Assembly (NCBI GenBank): GCA_045837725.1
Contig: JBEWZL010000201.1
Coordinates: 1 to 64,000, forward strand
From: Vermamoeba vermiformis
Lineage: Eukaryota > Tubulinea > Echinamoebida
Length of the DNA stretch: 64,000 nucleotides
Direction: 5' to 3'
Positions within the stretch are counted from its first letter, which is position 1. Each line of letters begins with the position of its first letter. A program made the position numbers and the translations under genes. Shown here piece after piece: positions 35,093 to 47,852 of this stretch. The notes under the pieces were generated by a model. That model searched no databases, was not told where the DNA came from, and saw nothing but the letters and a program-made list of their open reading frames with translations.

Positions 35093-37364
35093 ATGATATT
35101 ATGCTGTTGCTATACTACTTCATGCGAGGAGGCTGCTTCATCATTGCAGTAAGTAGCACTATGTGCACACAATTATTTGAAACTCCGGCAATTAATTATT
35201 TTGAAACAGTGTTGGCGAGAGTTGCAATAAAACCATTCAATGTGATTTTGGCTTAATATGTGTGAATAAGACATGCAGGTAATTTTTGAATTAAAAAAAT
35301 AAATTCAGTAAATATTTTTTGGACCTTCGATCGCGCCTCTTGCTCAAACAGTATTCTAATCAGCAATATTTACAGCTATTGTGTGGACGATATTCAATGC
35401 GAAAGACTCGATAAATCTGAGTTCCGTTGCATTGCACCAATACGTACTCTAAGCACGGGCATTGCCAATGATACGAGCGCGATCGATCCCAACGAAAAAC
35501 TGTGCCAGCACAAGCATTTATATCCTGGTAGCGGCAAAGATGTTGGTACGATCAATATTGGTTTAAATTTGTAACAATGATGTCGGTCTAATTTTCCGAT
35601 TGAATTCAGGCGGATCACTGATTATCTTCTTCGGCGGAATGTTAGCCGCTGGAGCAGGTGTTGGAGGCGGAGGACTATTTGTGCCTATTCTTATATTAAT
35701 ATTGGAGTTTACAACTAAGACCGCAATTCCGCTAAGCAACGTAAGGGTCCCTAAGCCGTATGTGACCATAATAATAACTGCTATTAACATTAGACTCTGA
35801 TTCTTGGCTCATCCGTTGTCAATTGGCTGCAAGTACGTACAATCAAGCAGTAGATAGCCCCACAGTATGAGTGTAATGACCTTATTTGAACAGATCGGCA
35901 TGAAGCGACATCCAACAGCGAACAGACCCCTGATTGACTACAAATTAGCACTCTTATTGCAGCCACTGTCCGTTGCAGGCACTATTATTGGATTCTTATT
36001 GAACACCGTGAGTACATCACACATTCGTAACACGTGACTCTGACTGACACGTGTCATTTGCAGGTGTTCCCCTCGTGGCTGATCCTCGTGCTGCTCGTCA
36101 TCACGCTGATCATCACCTCAGTGCTCACTACGCGCAAGGGACTCAACGTGCGCCGCAAAGAACACCAACAGCGCATGGTTCTGATTCCTGAGCTCAACAC
36201 GCCCAGTCCACTCGAGTCACCGCGCCCCTCTGACACTGAAGAGCCGCTCGGTTTTAATCCCGAAAAAGTCGAGCTTGAGAATGGCGAAGGTGGTGCGGGC
36301 GTGAGGTCAGCGACTGCATCCATGAACAGCTTGTCATTCAGCGGCGTTGAACTGGAAGACAAAACAGGGCCCGTGGACTGGAGTCCGCGCGACATGATTG
36401 ATCTGATCGGCAATGGACCGCGTACGTGATTTGTTGTGCTTGAACGACACCTGTCAAACTGAATCTCACGCATTCTTTCACAGCCCCCAAGCTCGAAATG
36501 TTGCTGCACAAAGAGTCCAAGACAAATGGAGTTATTGTTGCCATCATGTTTGGGCTCGTGTTTCTGATGATTGCTCACGCCCTGCTCATTGGTGGCAAGG
36601 CCTCAGCGAGTCTCGTGGGCATTCAGAAGTGCACGCCAGCCTATTGGGGCGGCTATTGGGCCATCTTCCCCGTGTTTGTGCTCGTCAACATTGCAGTGGG
36701 CTATTATTTAATTCGCGAAAACAATCTCAAAGAACAGCTTGGCTATCCATTCCAGGTACGAGTGATTTGAATGCTAAGACACGCGTTATATTAATACCTC
36801 TCCATATTAGGAAGGTGATATTCACTGGACACCGCGCACGACAATTATCATCAGCACTATTTGCATTGTTGCAGGCATTTTGTCGAGTTTGTTGGGCATT
36901 GGTGGAGGCATGGTCATTTCACCGCTGTTGGTAAGTCGAGCTAGATGAGTGTATTAATCACGTGCTGACACTCCTCGCAGCTGCAGTTCAATGTCCTGCC
37001 TGAGGTGACAGCTGCCACGTCGAGCTTTATGATTGTAAGTGACTTGCCTAATTAGGGTAATGACTCGAACTAACTCCCTCGACAGATGTTCACAGCACTA
37101 GCAGCGGTCGTGCAGTACATTATTGCTGGCCGCATTGTGCTCGACTACGGCATTTTCTTTGCAGTGCTGGGCGTGGTGAGTTCAGTGCTGGGCCAGACCA
37201 CGCTGACTTGGTTCATTCGCAAGTACAAGAAGCAGAGTCTGCTCGTGTTCGTCACTGCATTCATCATCTCTGCCTCGACAGTCCTGCTCTTCATCAGTGG
37301 CCTGCAAACTATCATCACGCAGTATCAGGCTGGAGTCTCGATGGGATTTCACAGCTTGTGTTAA
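35093..37364 (+). CDS. TauE/SafE-family membrane transporter
   Basis: This is a polytopic anion-exporter-type protein (sulfite/organosulfonate family in bacteria; plant and protist homologues exist). After an N-terminal Cys-containing lumenal or extracellular segment (YCVDDIQCERLDKSEFRC) comes the first glycine-rich TM motif (GGMLAAGAGVGGGGLFVP). More TMs follow (FPSWLILVLLVITLIITS), then a large cytosolic loop with Ser/Glu-rich sequence, then TMs including the second repeat motif ILSSLLGIGGGMVISPLLLQF and VTAATSSFMIMFTAL. Two halves with GxGGG motifs are typical. The first exon is uncertain: ATGs at 35093 and 35101 are possible, and the join to the exon at about 35373 is phase-consistent only with the first. 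At least eight short introns are used, one with a TGACACGTGTCA palindrome. Confidence 0.83.
36045..36056 (+). promoter_or_regulatory. TGACACGTGTCA palindrome in a TauE intron
   Basis: An exact copy is followed by TTTGCAG and the next exon of the TauE/SafE gene; an additional CACGTG lies 14 bases upstream. Confidence 0.6.
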
Positions 37365-37458
37365 TTGTAAATAAAATCGAACGGCTAGAATTAAAAGAGT
37401 TTATGTACATATGAAAAGTCGCTACTATAATACAGAGGGTTTTATGTCTTGCAGCTCT

Positions 37459-40400
37459 TTAGCCACGCGATGCCAGCTCGCGCATTTCAAGAGTTCTGCG
37501 GTGTCGTTCAATCATCTCGCAGATGTCATCGAAGGACGGTCGCTTGTCAGGGTCAGTGTTCCAACACTTCAGCATCACATCGCGCCACATCGGGTCACAG
37601 TCCTCGGGGATGGGCGGCACTAAATGCTCGTCTCTTATCCGCACTCCAACTTCAATCGGGTCAATGTCTGTGTGCGGCTCTTTGCGCGTCACAATCTCCC
37701 AGACAACAATGCCAAAGGACCAAATGTCCGAGGCCTTGGAGTACTCGTTGTTGCTCAGGGACTCAGGGGCCATCCAACGAATGGGACCAATGTTGGACTT
37801 GGTGGTACCGACTAGTGTCTCGCTCAGGGGACGACTCAAGCCAAAGTCCTATTGACAAACAGATGAGCATCAAAATAGCAATACGAGTAATTCAAAGAAT
37901 ACTTACGGATACTTTGGGCTCGCCGTCACCTGACAACAAGATATTTCGTGCGGCCAGATCTCTGTGGATGATATTCGCCTTGTGCAAGTGATACATGCCC
38001 TTGGACACGCCAGAGATGATGCGCAGTCGATAGGCGTCTGTAATGTCCTTGTCTTTGTCCTTCAACAGCTTGTCGAGACTACCGCCAGAGCAGTATTCGA
38101 GAATGAGTGCGGGGAATGGACCGTCGGTGCTCAGGCCGAGAATTTGCACCACATTGGGGTGTGGTCGCATATTTCTGATGGAACACGTTAGTATAATGGC
38201 AGTATTAAACTCGATCGAGTACGTACACCATGAGGGTGGCCTCGCGGTAGAACTCGCTTGTCGATGAGGTGCTGACTTTGAGTGCCACTGTTGTGCGCTG
38301 CCACTCGCCAATATGAACGCGACTGAAGCCACCAGCACCAATCTCTTGCAAGAATATCAACTCTGAATAGGGCACATTCAACTTCAGGTGACCGGTTTGA
38401 GTCTTGTTCATCGTATCGCCTCGTCCCGTGAGACCTGATGATGAAGATGTCAATAACGCAGATCTGATTCATCGCAGTCGTTCAATCACTTACGATTAGC
38501 GTGCACGTTGTTCTTGGAGCTAATAGACGTGTATATAGGACTGTGCGGTGGCTTTACGGGTGACATCGCCACGGACCCAGGAGTGGAGGACGAGGTGTCT
38601 TCTACTAAATATGGATCAGTATGAGTCACACGCGATTAGTTAAATCAACATACGTTGTTCTGCGCCGTGTCTCTTTTTCTTGTTGTAGCGCCAGAAGTAG
38701 ATAAACAACACCGCGCCAATAGCCACACCCACGACCGGCACAATCGTCGCGACAATGATCACTTTAGGTTCCACCGTTTCAGCCGGTGTGCTAGTGGGTG
38801 TTGGCAGGACATTGGAGTCATTCAACACGGCAGGTGTGCTCATGGGTGCGTCAGTACTCGGTGAGGCACTTGGTACTGCGGCTGGTTCTGAGGCAGGAGT
38901 CACATCCACACTCGGCGTGCCCGGCTCAATGACTGTCAATACACAGCCCGTGCTGATTGGATTGGTGCGCTGATACCCGTTTTCACATTTACACGAGGTC
39001 GTGCACCAATCACCGCCGTCACAATCGTCGAGAAGTGTCACTTTGCCATCACCGCAGACTGCAATGACACGTGTCAGAAGAGATACTTTCACTGAAAACT
39101 CGTTGATTAAGCCGTACCTAACGATTCAATAGTCCACGACACCACGCTGCGTGTCAAGCCATCGCCACCAGTAGTCGAGTCACCGATGATCAAGGTCCAG
39201 TCCCCTGTTATATTCCAGCCTTGCAGTGCACTTAATTTGGCTGTTTGATTCTTGTTCTGTGAACGAAATTGTTAGGCATAATTTGGTTTTGATTGACGCG
39301 CGACTTACGGGTGGAAAATATTCGCCAGAAATGTCAGACCTGAAAAATCTTGGCAAATCTCGAATAGTAAACAGCTCGAGCACGTTGAATGTGACGTAGA
39401 ATGGTTGAGCAGCTGTCAAATTGCCGAGATTGCGTGATGGTGGATTAACGGATCCTCGCTCCGCAAACAACATGATGGGCGCATTAGCATCGTCGCGGTT
39501 AGCATAAGCCTCGCCATAATCAAATGCCCCTAAAGCACCTGTCCAAGTCACGCCTGCGACAGAGGATCATTAGGATTTGGTTGAAATTTCACACCATAAA
39601 TTGCTGGTCCAGCAGTACGTACCAGGAGGCTGCAAATAGACGTAGAGCCGTTGAGTATCGGGGTGTTCAATAAACATGCCAATACGCAGCCATTGAAGCA
39701 TACCAGGGTTGCTGATGGTGATTGGCGTCAACACGGTGAAACTGCAACACAATGTCAGACTACTTGACACGATCACGCCGTAATTATTTTACTTACGCAT
39801 TGGATGCGAAATCTTGCGCACCACTTGAACTCCAAGTTGAGGTGGGGGCTGTTAATAAGGACGTTAATAAATCTAAAAGAATAAATGATGTTGCGAGATC
39901 TACACACCAATTTCACAGTTCTTGCCGGGCGGCATGGCGGGAATAAAGCCAGATCCACATCGACAAGTCGCCAAACAACCCAGCCCTCCATCGCACGTCT
40001 CGTTTGGATAAGCTACGCGTCCATCGCCGCAGACTGGTGGGGCACATCCGCCCTGGCCATTAGAAGCAGTGCCAGCAGGACACAGACAGGTCGTAGGGTC
40101 ACATCCCTCACCACCGTCGCACTGTTCGTTCGAGGCTAAAATTCCATCGCCACACACTGAAACATTTTAAGATTAATCAACAACATGTCACGCCGATCCA
40201 CGTCTTAATTGTCCGAGATACGTACCATTTGTGTCAATGAACCAGTCTACTAGTAGTCCATCTTGGTTGTTCACGCTGCCGTCTACTCCGACTATTAAAG
40301 TCCAATCTCCTGCCTGATTCGTTCCGTACAGATTCCATAGCTTGCCTTCATTATTCGTGTCCTTAAATAGAGAAAAATGTCATTATAATTATCAAAAATA

Positions 40401-41007
40401 TTTTGCTCTCTTCTTAAAGTTAAATTAATCTTACCGATGGTGTAAACAGGCCGGTCAATCCATCTCCGAACGGAGCAGCAGGGAGACTGTTCTTTGCTGG
40501 ATAAATAGGGTCCGTTGATGTTGAAAATCGTAAATAAGAGCTGCTATTAAATGACGTGCTATTTGTATCAAATGTTCCAAAATCGTTGTTCGATCCGACG
40601 CCACCGATCAACATTACATTGCCGGAAGAGACATCGGCGTTTGCAAATCTGTCTTCTATATGCCACGATGATATATTTCCTATCCAGCTGCTTCCTACAA
40701 ACGAATTTCTTATTAGTATTGTAATTACACCGAATCCACGGTGAAAAAGTTTGACATAATTAAGGGCAATTAATTAATGAATACCTGGAGGTACTAAGAA
40801 GACATATAAACTGCTTGTTAAGGTCTTCTCTATTCGAAAACCAACTCGTATTGAGGATAAACTTCCAGATGGTGATAAAGTTAAAACTGATGTTGTCCAA
40901 CTATTGACTGCTAGTGTAGTATTCGTTGCTCCTAACATTAAACCTGCCTCTACAATGCTAATGGTTGTCATAAATATCAAAATTGCAGCAACACAAAGCC
41001 TTGTCAT
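37459..41007 (-). CDS. Receptor-type protein kinase with P-domain-like ectodomain repeats
   Basis: This is a single-pass membrane kinase. Starting at 41007, a signal peptide (MTRLCVAAILIFMTTISIVEA) leads into a domain resembling the P domain of proprotein convertases (GFRIEKTLTSSLYVFLVPPG through LWNLYGTNQAGDWTLIVG). Two Cys-rich repeats follow (CGDGILASNEQCDGGEGCD, CGDGRVAYPNETCDGGLGC), then a second P-like domain (LQWLRIGMFIEHPDTQRLYV through GDWTLIIGD) and another Cys-rich repeat. A Ser/Thr/Pro stalk, a TM helix (VIIVATIVPVVGVAIGAVLF) and a kinase domain complete the chain. Kinase motifs are GAGGFSRVHIGEW, VALKVS, HRDLAARN, DFGLSR and WMAPESL. HRDLAARN is typical of tyrosine kinases, though tyrosine-kinase-like enzymes can share it. 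The kinase is near the C-terminal end. Confidence 0.87.
39065..39076 (+). promoter_or_regulatory. TGACACGTGTCA palindrome in a receptor-kinase intron
   Basis: On the minus strand the palindrome is followed by TTGCAG, the acceptor of a receptor-kinase intron. Confidence 0.6.
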
Positions 41008-41610
41008 TGTGCAGTGTCGTAGCTGGTTTTTAAGGAGCTAATCTGGTACACAGTCTACGAATTACAATCAAACACTAACAGGCATGGACCTGTGCTGATA
41101 ACTTTTAGAAAATAGAGATAATAAATTAACCTGACAGGAAATCAAATTGCGAAAACTAACCGCAATTATGGAGAAATCCAGAAAAAACCACGCACGATCC
41201 GAGATCCATAAAAATTCGCATGAGAAATTGCGAGATAGATTCTTGTCTTTGATATTGTGACACCATTTGATATGTACTTCGTTGTGAATAACACAGTTGG
41301 TAAAATCGCAGTACGAGTAGTTTGCAGCGCGAAATTGAATTCTAACGTACTTTGAATAGGCTGTGATTCTTTAAAGTTTTAATTAGGCCTTGTGGTTAAC
41401 TCCGACAGGTAAATCTCCTCATATAAATCCTTGAAGATACTGAGTCTTCGGGCGAAGATCCAGATCCAAATTGCAAGTAAAATACATTTATTAGTCTTAA
41501 ACAACAAACCTAATTGCAGTAAAAGTCGTTATTATAGTTTGGGATATATGTACAGGTAAATTAGAGCTATCAAGCTTTGTTTAAAGGGTCTTAAACTTGC
41601 GTGTCGAGAT
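41008..41610. other. Intergenic, receptor-kinase promoter side
   Basis: About 600 bp lie between the receptor-kinase start and the 3' end of the CKAP2-like gene, both on the minus strand. The sequence is AT-rich and I see no gene, tRNA or repeat. It should contain the receptor-kinase promoter and the CKAP2-like 3' UTR. Confidence 0.5.
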
Positions 41611-44361
41611 CTACTTCTTATGCAATCGATGGCTGCGACGAACGGGAGTGGGCATTTCAACGTGAGCAGCCTATAAATAGCACATTATTATCTGCAGCGT
41701 AAAAGCGGAAAATCTTTTTAACCTACCTTGTCGAGTACAGGCACCATTTCGCTGTACAAACCGAATCCGTGCTCCGAAGGGACTTTTTGGAACTGTTTGT
41801 AGAGCGAAGGATGTACTTTCTTATAGGCCACGAAGACTGGTGCAGGGGCGTTCAAGATCTCACCCGGCAACAATGAGAGTCGCTTAGCCTCCTCGACCTC
41901 TTCTTCTTCGGTGATAGGCTCAGCAAGCGCTGCTTTCTTCTCGCGCTTCTTACGCTCGCCTTGCTTCTTGTTCTCTTGCAAGGTGCGCATCAATTCTTCG
42001 GCCGAGGACAAGATCTTCTTCTTGCCCTTCTTCGGCTGTTCAAAGGTCTTCAAAGCCTTATTCGGAGTGTAGCTGTATTGAACCTCTTCGAGCATCTTAG
42101 CAACGTCTTCATCTTGTTTTCTATTTAAAAATTCGGTTAAATTTCGTATAAAATCAACGGATCTGGTGCGTTAAAATATACCTCGCGTGAGGGACCAACC
42201 GAACTGAGCGGCGAGCAGGAGTCAAAGCAATTTCAGTGCCAAACTCTTCCTTCTCCTTCTTGCTCAGCTTGTGCTTCTCAAGGACGTAGTAAGTGTCGTC
42301 TTGCACGTTAGCATCGACCTTGTCAAACACGAGGGTCACTTTCTCGTTGCTCGGGGTCTCATCTTCGACAGGGGCAGGAGGCTCAACGATAACTTGTTGT
42401 TGTTCGCGGTGCTCCTCTTCAACGTCATCAGACATCGGCACGTCATCTTCACCGTAGTAGCTCGTGGGCTGGTTGTCGGTGGCAGATGTCAAGCTGTCAA
42501 GGCTGTCACGATCAAAGTTCAGCGAGCGAGGCTGAACGACAGTTGTCTCAGTGTTCTCGACCAACACACGGCCAGCCTTGCCCAGTGGCGTCATAGACAT
42601 GCGTTGAGCCTTCTTAAATCCAGCCAACTTGCTGCGAGGAGTCTTGGCGGGAGTGACGATCAAACCACCTTGAGGAATGTAGTAAGGCGTCTCTTCTTCT
42701 TCAATCGGGTCCAATGGCGCTTCTTCGTGGTGATCCATCTCGACAGCCTCAATCTCAGTGGCGGGCTCGAATTCATGATCGTAATTCTCTTCAATGGCGA
42801 GGTCGGCAACAGCTTCAGTGACTTGCTCGACTTCGGGCTCAGCAATGGGTTCAACGGGACGAGGTGCTTCGACGACGGTCTCGCGCACAGGCTCAATCTT
42901 GATTTCAACGGGCTTTTGCTCGACTTTGACTTCTTGCTTCTTCTCGGCAGCGGCCTTGTTTTGACCAGCGAGACGACGCAGAGTGGCCATGAATTGTTGC
43001 AAGCCATTGTGAATCATTTCAATGGGCGTGGCTTGGTTGCGTGTAGCAGCCTCAAAAGTGCTGATGGCGCGCTTGTAATCGCCGTGACGCTCTTCAACCT
43101 TGGCACGGAAGAGCCAGTAGAAGGCACACTTTCTGACAACGGGCCATGAAGCCTCAAACTGCATGGCGTCAAATGCAGCCATTACTTGCTCGTAGTTGTT
43201 GCCCTTCATGATGCGCATGCACTTTTGAGCGGCGCAGTGACGAATGATTTCTTTGGCCACCTTGCGAATGGTGCGCTTGAAGAAGCTGTTGTTGGCCACG
43301 ACTTCGGTCAATTGTTTGAATGCAGCGACGTTGCTCTCGGGAGTGAGTTCAGAGAGCAATTGACGCGCAGTCACACCGCCGAGTGTCAAACGACGAGGAT
43401 CACTGAGCGGATCAAACATTTTGTAGGGATTGCTGAACATGGCTTCAGTGGCTGGAACAAACTTGAATGCGCTCTGCATCGAGTCTTGGGACTGATGACC
43501 GACAGGCTTGGCAGGTTTCTTGACCACGGGCTTGGCGGGAGTTTTGAACTCAACTTGTTCGTGGTCGCACGGTCCCGCGTGTTTGCATTTCTTGTGGAAC
43601 GGCGACACGACACCCGCTGGTTGGTTGTAGCGCGGTTGAGTCGATTGTCTCTTCTTCTCGCGCTCCTTTTGCTTTTGTTCTCTGCATAATAATATTAATT
43701 AACGTTGCCTAAGAAACTAAGATCCGCACGACTTACTCTTTTTCTCTCTTCCATTTCTCTAACAAGAGTCTTCTATCGATAATAGCCTGGTCGTTGGCTT
43801 GTTGTTGCTGAATAGTTTGCAACAATTTGTTCTTCTCGCTCTTATCGTCAGCCTCGTCAAAAGACATTTCAAGCTTTCGCTTCAACAAATTCATTGACGC
43901 ATCCGCTAATCACTATGGTTAGACACGTAGTCATATTGCCATATTATTACTTACAAAGTACTGACGAGGTTTCAGTACGAACGCTAGGTGTCATAGGAGC
44001 GGCAGGAATTTCAGATCTTCGTTTAAACTTGTGGTCAATTTGAGTAGTCTGAGGCACCTTGGCAACTGACGGTGTAAATATAGCGGTAGATTTTCTAACG
44101 CTGGGAGTCTTGGCATTCACTGCTCTATAAAATAATTATTTCAATATCAATAATTATTTCTCGATCTCAAATCATTATTCTTCATACTGGTTCTCTTTAG
44201 TTGCAACGAGTGATTGGCGCTTCTTTTCTTCTCTCCATTTTTTAAGCTCTTCTTCCATATTACGGAGCTTTTCTTTGCCTAATAAATAAATTTTAAGACC
44301 AGATTTACTTACAGAATATTGCCAACTTACTTGATAAGCCCGGTGTAGCACGAACGTCCAT
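41611..44361 (-). CDS. CKAP2-like cytoskeleton-associated protein
   Basis: A long charged protein of multiple exons starts at MDVRATPGLS (44361) and ends PVRRSHRLHKK. It has Lys/Glu-rich coiled-coil-like stretches (EEELKKWREEKKRQ; LLEKWKREKEEQKQKEREK). A helical core resembles the C-terminal domain of CKAP2 (CMRIMKGNNYEQVMAAFDAM, CAFYWLFRAKVEERHGDYKR, IETPIEM-like ATPIEMIHNGLQQ). Disordered acidic and Thr-Pro-rich segments follow (IVTPAKTPRSKLAG, SLNFDRDSLDSLTS). Repeated SVRL/SHRL-type basic motifs near the end (TPARRSVRLVPHAR, TPVRRSHRLHKK) look alike. CKAP2 proteins bind microtubules and act in mitotic spindles. The match is by pattern only, so function is inferred. The TP sites suggest CDK phosphorylation. 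Confidence 0.65.
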
Positions 44362-44508
44362 GATTAGTTAGGTTGCCTTTTGTTGCTCTTCCTTACCTGT
44401 GCTAATGAAAAGAGTGAAAAAACGGTTACGAAAAGTATTTGAAAAAACGCGGGCAAAAAAGTGCGCGAACTAGATCGACGCGACAGTTGTGTTATTAGCA
44501 GCGCAACA
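44362..44508. promoter_or_regulatory. Short divergent promoter, CKAP2-like/SIRT1-like
   Basis: This is a 147-bp spacer between two divergent start codons. It is A-rich and includes GCGGGCAAAAAAG near 44449. No specific binding site is assigned. Confidence 0.4.
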
Positions 44509-46254
44509 ATGTCGGAACCTCCACTTAAAAAGCGAAAATTAGACGAAGGTGCTGAAGTCTCAAAGGCTGCAGACGAACAAGAGAATCCAAGATCAGAACA
44601 CGACGATCAAGATGAAGATCCGAGCCAGAATAATTCCGAAGAAAATAGTAGTGATAATGAGGGACTTAGCTTCGCCTCTAACAGCATCGAAGAGGAAGAG
44701 TTTATAAAAATATTAAAGTCTAAAGAATTATTTAAGGAGTGGGTCGATAAGCAAAAAGAAAAAGGCATGGACGCGGATGATATATTCTTTAAATTAGGAT
44801 TTCCCGAGGAGATGGTAATGACGTTGTCGATTAAGGTGATTGCTAATTACTTAATTAAAATTAACGAGCTTGTGTTTCAATTAGCAGCGCATCGATCACT
44901 ATCATTCACATTTTTAAATTATTATTATTACAGGGTTTGGGAGAAGGCTTGCTCGAAAAAGTTCTCGAACAAGACGATCCCTTCGAGACTTTGCAAGAAA
45001 TTCATTCGGAGATTGAAGAGATGGCAGAACTGCTTATGAATCATCGCAAGAAACTTCCAGACATTAACACAGCTGAAGATGCCATTGAGCGGATTAAGAA
45101 CGCCAAACGAGTGCTCGTAGTGTCAGGTGCGGGAGTGTCAGTCTCGAGCGGCATTCCTGACTTCCGCTCACCCGGTGGTACGTCCTAATATGCATTAAGA
45201 TACTCACTCGAACACTACTGACCATTGTTAGGCCTCTACGACCAAATTCAACAAAAATACACCTTGCCGGATCCACATTGTTTGTTCGACATTAACTATT
45301 TGAAGAAGGATCCAGTCCCATTCTTCGATTTCTCAAAGGTAGTACCCGACGCCCATTCTCTGTGTCTATTGATTACTCATTGATTTGTTAAATAGCAACT
45401 CTACCCTGGTGAGGCTAACCCAGCACCAGGCCACAAGTTTGTTCGCCTGTTAGAATCAAAGTCGCAATTACTGCGTAATTACACACAAAATATTGACACG
45501 CTGGAGAAGATTGCCGGCATTAACAGAGTGTTGTTATGCCACGGCAGTTTTGCTACAGCCTCGTGCATCACTTGCAAAGTCAAAGTTGAAGGCGAGTCGT
45601 TACGAGAAGAAATCATGGCCAGTGTAGGTGTTACTAATACGAACAAATACATTGCTAACTGATCGTAGAAAATACCTTATTGCAAACAGTGCAAAGACGA
45701 GAAGAGTTTCATGAAGCCAGGTAAGGCTGCGGTACTTGTTGTCAAGCAATATAAATACTTACATACTCTCAGATATTGTATTCTTTGGCGAAGCATTGCC
45801 GCAAGAATTCTTCGACACAATTCAAGAAGACTGCACCAAGTGTGACTTGTTGATTGTCATGGGCTCATCGCTCAAAGTGCACCCCGTAGCGCTCATTCCT
45901 CGTGCGTATTGTCATTCAACGTCCAAGAATGTCGTGTATTAACATTTGACAGGTGTCATTTCTGAATTGCATCCTGAAGTACCGCAGCTGCTGATCAACA
46001 ATCAAGTGGTCTATGAGCCACACGAGTGGGACTACTGCTTCTTGGGCAACATTGACGACTCGGTTAAGTTGATCTGTGACACGCTAGGATGGAATTTGGA
46101 CGATACTGCGCAAGGGTTACCGAAGGCTGAAGCTATTCTGCTAACTCCGAAGAAAAAAGCGATCAATGTGAATAATGTGAGCGTGAACAATACTGACAAT
46201 GACGTTGATCCACCCAATACCTCCGCGTCATCGAGCGAGGCTGCTGACAAATAA
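44509..46254 (+). CDS. SIRT1: SIRT1-type NAD-dependent protein deacetylase
   Basis: This sirtuin removes acetyl groups from lysines using NAD+. The N-terminus has a nuclear-localisation-like [11 protein letters not shown] followed by an acidic stretch. The catalytic core runs across several exons with [41 protein letters not shown], the catalytic His in CHGSF, the zinc-binding cysteines (CITCKVKV and [11 protein letters not shown]), [10 protein letters not shown] and [13 protein letters not shown]. The C-terminal part [12 protein letters not shown] matches SIRT1/Sir2 rather than SIRT2/3. The tail is Asn/Ser/Thr-rich. The length, about 500 residues, is shorter than animal SIRT1 because the extensions are short. 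It is expected in nucleus and cytosol. It shares a 147-bp promoter with the CKAP2-like gene. Confidence 0.92.
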
Positions 46255-46308
46255 ACTGTATAATATTGATATGACCTTCAAGCGTTGTTTATTACCACGG
46301 GTGCTGTG

Positions 46309-47852
46309 CTACTGTTGAGGGCCAAAAGATGTGACGAGCATGTAACAGAGGAACACACCCATGTTGTACGCCAAATCGAGGACTGTAGCGCTCTCAACAG
46401 AAGTTTGAATCATTGTTTCAGTCTCGTCCTCGTCGAACACTGGCACCACGTCATTGCCTTCAGTAACACGTGTCACTTGGGTCTTGTAGCTCTTGAAGTA
46501 TTCACCTGTCAAGAACAAGCCAATGACTGGCATCCACACTGTGCACACGATCAAGGGCATGCCTAGAGGCACGTGCAACAGACCTACGAGAGACCATTAG
46601 AGAATTGATGACGCATTTAATATGTACGTACCGAACAAGATACTGCGAACTAGACCGACGAACCAATTCGAAGTGTATCGTCTGAACACGTCTTCTTCGT
46701 AGTAAATGATGCACGGTGTGAGCACGAAGAACATCACTCCGACCACGGCCCACAGTCCCATCTTCACTTGCGGGGGCAGATCTGCATCGCGAATAATGTC
46801 CATTGCTGTAGCATTACGTCAATAAGAATGCTTCGTATCACTGCCGCTATTAATATCTTACCAAATGAGGTGTCGTTCTGATACAAGCTCCACTGAAACA
46901 CTTCTTTCTGCTTCACATTCGCGACACCTACCACACCTATAATCGCTGCTGCGGCACCAATAATCATCAAAATTGTCGTCAGTACGTGACGCACGCGAAT
47001 TCTCGTGTAAAAAGACAAAAAGCTGCAGGATAGTAATCGGTTAGACTCGTGATAAATGTCGAAGTTGAGCCAGATCCACGTACCTCAATAGATATTGTCG
47101 CTCTAATATCAACACGAATAAAAACTCGAGTGTTAAACAGCCCGAGAACAGCACTAAATTCTTTGAAAAATACGCACTGGCTGCAGCTCCTAGTGTCACC
47201 AATGTGTCAATATCAAAAAATCTCCGTAATATCTTATTAACGCAGCCTTACCTATGTACAATATTAAATATTTAATTGATGTTGGCAAGTTGATGGATCC
47301 CAAGCGAAGAACTTGTTTTTTGCTGCTTGGTGCTTGCACTTGTTCTTGTTCAGCTGAAATTTGAAATATTAATTATCTACTGCTATTGTGATATTATTAA
47401 TGTCATTAATCTTACTTTGTTCACGTTTATCTTCAACTTTTTGTTGTCTGAATAAAGAAAACGTCAGACTTTCTTAGTAATTTTTGTTGGATGTGCTCAA
47501 AAATTACCTTCCGTTCAATTGATAGTGCGCATGACAAAGCCACTCATTAGACGTGGAGCCAGAATAATATTTTTGCAGTACCAATCTAAACCGTAATAAT
47601 TATTAAACTATTGTTTCCGGATCAGTGTTCTTACGCAATTGTAATTAAGATCTCTATGTGGGTATAATACTATATACTTTATTAAATTTATTACCTGCCC
47701 TTCTTCATGCGATCCACTCGCACAAAGCGTTTTTCGTCCTCGTCAGTGCATCCACAATAAAGACAGACCTTCTCGGTGTTAATACGTTCGACACCGTCTT
47801 TACTAACGCCTTTTAAGCCTCGGCGCTTAATAGCGGTCGGAATAGTCGCCAT
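46309..47852 (-). CDS. Polytopic membrane protein with N-terminal Cys/His cluster, unknown
   Basis: Exon 1 (from 47852) encodes MATIPTAIKRRGLKGVSK and a possible zinc site (VCLYCGCTDEDE, completed by WLCHAHYQLNG in the next exon). A charged stretch follows (QQKVEDKREQ), then a series of hydrophobic segments: TLVTLGAAASAYF, LFSGCLTLEFLFVLILERQ, VLTTILMIIGAAAAIIGVVG, KMGLWAVVGVMFFVLTPCII, MPLIVCTVWMPVIGLFLTG and MGVFLCYMLVTSF. The segment ending IIYYEED loosely resembles the YYEE turn of LMBR1/LMBD1-type proteins. I cannot confirm the family. The splice joint near 47221-47270 is unresolved in phase, so the N-terminal exons might belong to a separate gene. The stop is after SFGPQQ. Confidence 0.55.
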
